The translations under genes and the position numbers were made by a program. A DNA stretch of 22,224 bases. Origin: Rhodospirillales bacterium. GTDB taxonomy: Bacteria; Pseudomonadota; Alphaproteobacteria; Rhodospirillales_A; JACZKS01. Under the pieces are notes generated by a model. It saw nothing but the letters and a program-made list of their open reading frames with translations. It made no database searches and was not told the origin of the DNA. The stretch is from contig JABGRG010000064.1 in NCBI GenBank assembly GCA_018648445.1, forward strand, positions 1-22,224. The letters are read 5' to 3'. Shown one piece after another: positions 19,503 through 22,224 of the stretch. Position 1 is the stretch's first letter. Each line of letters opens with the position of its first letter.

Positions 19503-22224
19503 GGGGGACCGCCCCCGTAAAATCGGAGACGTCAAGGTCGCCGATGGCGACGCCTGTAAGGGTGATCTCCATTACCGCACCACTATAGCCGTCCGTATCG
19601 ATTTCCAGCAATTTCGTAGAATCGTTGAAACGCGCCGAGGTCACCCCACCCCCCGTGAAGGTGCTGTTTTCGTCGCCAAGGAAAGTGACGGCGCTCGCCG
19701 CGAAACTGCTGACATCCAGGTGTTCAAGAGTGGTCGCACTGAAGTTGGTAATGGTATCGGCGTTGCCTGAGGCGGATTCCGACGCGGACGTGTATTTGAA
19801 AATGTCGTTGCCCGAGCCGCCCGTCAGGATATCGGCGCCGAGGCCGCCCGTAATCTCAATGTTGTGGGCGGCGTCGCTCACAACGATGGTATCCGCCACG
19901 CTGCTGCCATTGATGAATTCGACATCGGTCACCGTCGTGGAGCCGGCGCCTGCGGTAAGGGTCACGGTGTCGGTACTGCTGCCTCCGGTAATCGTATCGA
20001 CCTGATTAACGGTAACGTTATTGGCCCCGCCGCTGTGAAGTGCCAGGGAATCGGTTCCGCCGCCACCGTTTACTGCGAAAGTGCCATACCATGCCGATGT
20101 GAGAGTGTCGTCGCCGGTATTGCCGTTGATGGTTTCGATGTTGGCAACCGACAATGTATTGGTCGCGGCGGCCAGATTAAGCACATCGCCGGCACCGCCG
20201 CCAAAATCGACGGTGACGCCGCTTGCCGCGGATAGGAACGTCAGGGTATGACCGCCGCCGGTGCCCGCAATCTGCTCGACGCCGATAGTGCTTAACGACG
20301 ATGAACCGGTTGCCAAGTTTAACGTGTCCACCGAGCCGCCGGCAAGGTCGATGATAACGCCGCTAACCGCTGTCGACATCGTCAGCGTATCGCTTCCTGC
20401 CGTACCCGTGACGGTTTCGACGTTGCTGATGGCGACGGTGTTGGTCATGTTCTGCAGCGTAAGGACATCGCCGGTTCCGCCCGCCAGATCGACCGTGTCG
20501 CCCGCGATCAGGCTGGAGGAATAGGTGACATTGTCGTCGCCATCACCGCCCGTCATGTGGTCGATATAGGCCGCCTCTATCAATTCGCCGCCGTCGGCCA
20601 GCGTCACGTTGAAGACGCCCGTCTGCCCGATGGCGGAGATATATTCAACGTTGGTAATGCCGGTTGCCGTCGCCCCGGTGCCGGCGCCAAAACTGACAAT
20701 ATCGCCCGTGCCGCCCCCGCCGTCGTAACCTGCCAGCGTTGCGCCCTGAGCAATATTGACGGTGTCGTCGGCGGCGCCGCCGTTAAGATTGAAGGATGTT
20801 GTAACGCCGGATTCCACGTTGAATACGTCGTCACCATAGTCGCCATTGACGGTTTCAACCCCCAAGGAAGTGGCATCCTGGTAGAACGTGAACGTGTCGG
20901 TATAGTCGCCGCCAACAATCGTTTCGATGCCGTTGATGGTATCGGAATTGGCACTATGGGTTGCGGCAATGCCGCCAGCCGTGAAAGTCACGGTTACGCC
21001 GACGCTAAGATCGTAATAACTCAACGTATCGCCAGTGGCGGTGTTCACCCCGCCATCGATTGCATTGTCGCCGCCGTCATAGATGTAGAAGTTATCGTCG
21101 CCCGCGCCGCCGTTGAGGATGTTGTCTCCCGCTTCCCCATTCAGGTGGTCGTCGCCGTCACCGCCGTAAAGGGCATCATAGCCTGCGCCGGAATAAAGGG
21201 TGTCGTTGCCGTCCTCGCCTTCCAGACGGTCGTCTCCGCCCTCGCCATAGAGCGAATCGTCGCCGGTCCAGGCAATAATATCGTCGCCGCCGTCCTGACC
21301 GTGGATGGTGTCGTTTCCGGCCCCGCCATACAAAAGGTCGCCGCCGGCGGCGTCATCGGCCCCGTAAATGGTGTCGTCGCCGCCGCCGCCGAATACAAGC
21401 ACGCCATCGGCGTTGGTGAACCAGCCATCGGCCGTGCTTCCATTCCAGTTGATCTCATCGTTCCCCGCCCCGCCGGCGACGAATTCTCCGACAAATGTTT
21501 GGCCAAACTCGAGGGTCGGGAACTGAGCGTCGTCGGTCAGATCGTAGGAGCCAAAATAGACGAACTCCAGATTGGAAAACGCGACCGTTGCTACGGGCGT
21601 TTCCCCGCTATGTAAATACTCGGGATCTTCGTTCCCGGACGTGCCCCAGTCCCACATGGACATGCTGGAATTGGCCGCGTCCAGGTAACCGGTGACTTCG
21701 TGCAGGTAGTCGAACGTGATCTGATCGTCCCCGCCACCGCCGTTGACCGTGTCATCGCCACCCAAAGTGCCCGACGGCAGGGCGTCCGGCCCGGTGCCTT
21801 GTTCCATGACAAACTCGGTATTGCCATCGCCTCCCACCAGCGTATCGTTGCCCGTAGTCGCGATCAGCACCTCGTCGAAGGGGATATCGACGACGTCCGT
21901 GCCGTCGTCGTCGGGATCGATGATAACGTCGGGGGGAGTGAAATCGGGGGGAGTGAAATCCGGCGGAGTATAGTCCGGCGGAGTGTAGTCGGCGGTGTCG
22001 TCGGTAGGGCCGCCGGTCGTGTCGCCGGGATTGAAGTCTGTGGGGCCGTCTGTGGGGCCGTCTGTGGGGCCGTCTGTGGGGTCGCCAGTAGCTTCACCAT
22101 CTGCTTGAGCTTCGGCTTCGGCATCTGCTTGAGCCTGGGCTTCGGCCTCAGCGGCGGCGGCTTCGGCTTCGGCATCTGCTTGAGCCTGGGCTTCGGCCTC
22201 AGCGGCGGCAGCTTCGGCTTCGGC
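19498..22224 (-). CDS. Very large RTX-type calcium-binding repeat protein, probably type I secreted (N-terminus outside window)
   Basis: The frame stays open from the stop at 19498 to the window edge, giving at least 908 residues. Residues are counted from the edge. Residues 1-44 are a 17-residue Ala/Glu/Gln/Asp repeat and 49-64 are PTDG repeats. Residues 80-99 are four YTPPD/FTPPD repeats. Residues 100-278 contain ATTGNDTLVGGDGN and other scattered glycine-aspartate motifs. Residues 279-383 are a dense run of GGxGxDxxx RTX nonapeptides that should fold as a calcium-bound beta-roll. Residues 575-715 are three 47-residue repeats, with a diverged fourth after them. The C-terminus (about 790-908) has GGLGADILTGGSGNDIFKY, DTITNF and a final LTGVAIGDLDVSDF, as in uncleaved type I secretion signals. 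No enzyme domain is visible. A secreted, adhesive or surface-layer role is inferred. No type I secretion genes lie in the window. Confidence 0.88.
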   Translation of the reverse strand, partial: AEAEAAAAEAEAQAQADAEAEAAAAEAEAQAQADAEAEAQADGEATGDPTDGPTDGPTDGPTDFNPGDTTGGPTDDTADYTPPDYTPPDFTPPDFTPPDVIIDPDDDGTDVVDIPFDEVLIATTGNDTLVGGDGNTEFVMEQGTGPDALPSGTLGGDDTVNGGGGDDQITFDYLHEVTGYLDAANSSMSMWDWGTSGNEDPEYLHSGETPVATVAFSNLEFVYFGSYDLTDDAQFPTLEFGQTFVGEFVAGGAGNDEINWNGSTADGWFTNADGVLVFGGGGDDTIYGADDAAGGDLLYGGAGNDTIHGQDGGDDIIAWTGDDSLYGEGGDDRLEGEDGNDTLYSGAGYDALYGGDGDDHLNGEAGDNILNGGAGDDNFYIYDGGDNAIDGGVNTATGDTLSYYDLSVGVTVTFTAGGIAATHSANSDTINGIETIVGGDYTDTFTFYQDATSLGVETVNGDYGDDVFNVESGVTTSFNLNGGAADDTVNIAQGATLAGYDGGGGTGDIVSFGAGTGATATGITNVEYISAIGQTGVFNVTLADGGELIEAAYIDHMTGGDGDDNVTYSSSLIAGDTVDLAGGTGDVLTLQNMTNTVAISNVETVTGTAGSDTLTMSTAVSGVIIDLAGGSVDTLNLATGSSSLSTIGVEQIAGTGGGHTLTFLSAASGVTVDFGGGAGDVLNLAAATNTLSVANIETINGNTGDDTLTSAWYGTFAVNGGGGTDSLALHSGGANNVTVNQVDTITGGSSTDTVTLTAGAGSTTVTDVEFINGSSVADTIVVSDAAHNIEITGGLGADILTGGSGNDIFKYTSASESASGNADTITNFSATTLEHLDVSSFAASAVTFLGDENSTFTGGGVTSARFNDSTKLLEIDTDGYSGAVMEITLTGVAIGDLDVSDFTGAVPP
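20080..20502 (-). repeat. Array of 47-residue repeats in the large protein
   Basis: Three copies start exactly 47 codons apart with GDTVDLAGG, GVIIDLAGG and GVTVDFGGG. They share the pattern D-[LF]-x-G-G-x-x-D-x-L-x-L, a Thr/Asn/Ser-rich turn, then [VI]-E-x-[IV]-x-G-x-x-G-x-x-[TL]. A fourth diverged copy (GTFAVNGGGG) follows at about 45 residues. The copies differ at DNA level, so the array is old and maintained by selection. Confidence 0.75.
21076..21390 (-). repeat. RTX nonapeptide block
   Basis: About ten consecutive or near-consecutive GGxGxDxxx units are encoded, for example GGGGDDTIY, GGAGNDTIH, GEGGDDRLE, GEDGNDTLY, GGDGDDHLN and GGAGDDNFY. The aspartates at position 6 are kept in nearly all units, consistent with real calcium binding. 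Confidence 0.85.
21931..21990 (-). repeat. Four 15-bp tandem repeats encoding TPPD(F/Y)
   Basis: Two identical GGGGGGAGTGAAATC units (21931-21960) are followed by CGGCGGAGTATAGTC and CGGCGGAGTGTAGTC. On the minus strand each gives (Y/F)TPPD. It forms a proline-rich, probably extended linker before the calcium-binding part. Confidence 0.85.
22036..22083 (-). repeat. Four 12-bp tandem repeats encoding PTDG
   Basis: GTCTGTGGGGCC is repeated head to tail four times, the last copy with one change (TC for CC). It encodes PTDG-type units between the Ala/Glu-rich part and the TPPD linker. The near identity of the copies suggests recent expansion. Confidence 0.85.
22110..22224 (-). repeat. 51-bp tandem repeat encoding a 17-residue Ala/Glu/Gln unit
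   Basis: Units start at 22110, 22161 and 22212 with exact 51-bp spacing and near identity; the third is cut by the window edge. The encoded unit is AEAEAAAAEAEAQAQAD. The helix-favouring, acidic composition predicts a long single helix or coil. The array clearly continues outside the window. Confidence 0.9.

Noticed and set aside
20557..21615. A 352-codon plus-strand open frame opposite the RTX-type gene
   Set aside because: It mirrors the Gly/Asp-rich repeat codons of the minus strand and gives a Val/Ala/Gly-rich sequence with no family features. The minus-strand frame has clear RTX motifs and a secretion-like end.
21931..22224. Possible CRISPR array because of regularly repeated units
   Set aside because: The repeats are directly adjacent without unique spacers, have periods of 15, 12 and 51 bp, and keep an open frame; they are coding tandem repeats.

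Overview
The window looks like a chromosomal segment of an alphaproteobacterium, most likely from the Rhodospirillales or a close relative. The grounds are a high-GC genome, the linkage of a small SRP RNA to dnaX, ybaB and recR, the divergent pairing of a membrane-anchored cytochrome c (CycM type) with kdsB-pheA, and alphaproteobacterial-style HisN and YejABEF proteins. No tRNA or rRNA gene, insertion sequence, integrase or CRISPR array was recognised. The genus is not claimed.

Layout. (1) Positions 1-5044 hold the ffs-dnaX / ybaB-recR-chrA block on the minus strand. It is interrupted by two plus-strand genes, a D-2-hydroxyacid dehydrogenase and a PolB-like 3'-5' exonuclease. The exonuclease promoter/start region has a partial copy upstream of the dehydrogenase. 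(2) Positions 5095-7362 hold a minus-strand lipoprotein with a degenerate cupredoxin-like fold, divergent from nudC and an SDR oxidoreductase. (3) Positions 7359-9001 hold kdsB-pheA on the minus strand. (4) Positions 9126-17063 hold a tight plus-strand run: cycM, hisN, yejA, yejB, yejE, yejF and a GhrA-type hydroxypyruvate reductase. Overlaps or short gaps suggest one or two transcription units. (5) Positions 17064-17748 are mostly non-coding. They hold a perfect 12-bp hairpin that looks like a minus-strand terminator, a doubtful small ORF, a second hairpin, and a well-formed candidate small RNA of about 110 nt with its own -10 box, a CCCCTCC loop and a T-tract terminator. (6) Positions 17749-19481 hold a tandem-domain universal stress protein, an unrecognised small helical protein on the other strand, and a single-domain response regulator. 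(7) Positions 19498-22224 and beyond hold a minus-strand gene for a very large repeat protein whose N-terminus lies outside the window. It has a 17-residue Ala/Glu/Gln helical repeat, Pro/Thr/Asp linkers, calcium-binding RTX nonapeptides, an array of 47-residue beta repeats and a C-terminus like a type I secretion signal.

Function. The left half is housekeeping: replication and recombination, protein targeting, NAD(H) turnover, phenylalanine, histidine and KDO synthesis. The yej genes encode a complete peptide ABC importer. The right end is accessory, with stress and signalling genes and a probable secreted or surface repeat protein. The least explained parts are the repeat architecture of that protein and the 17.1-17.7 kb intergenic region.
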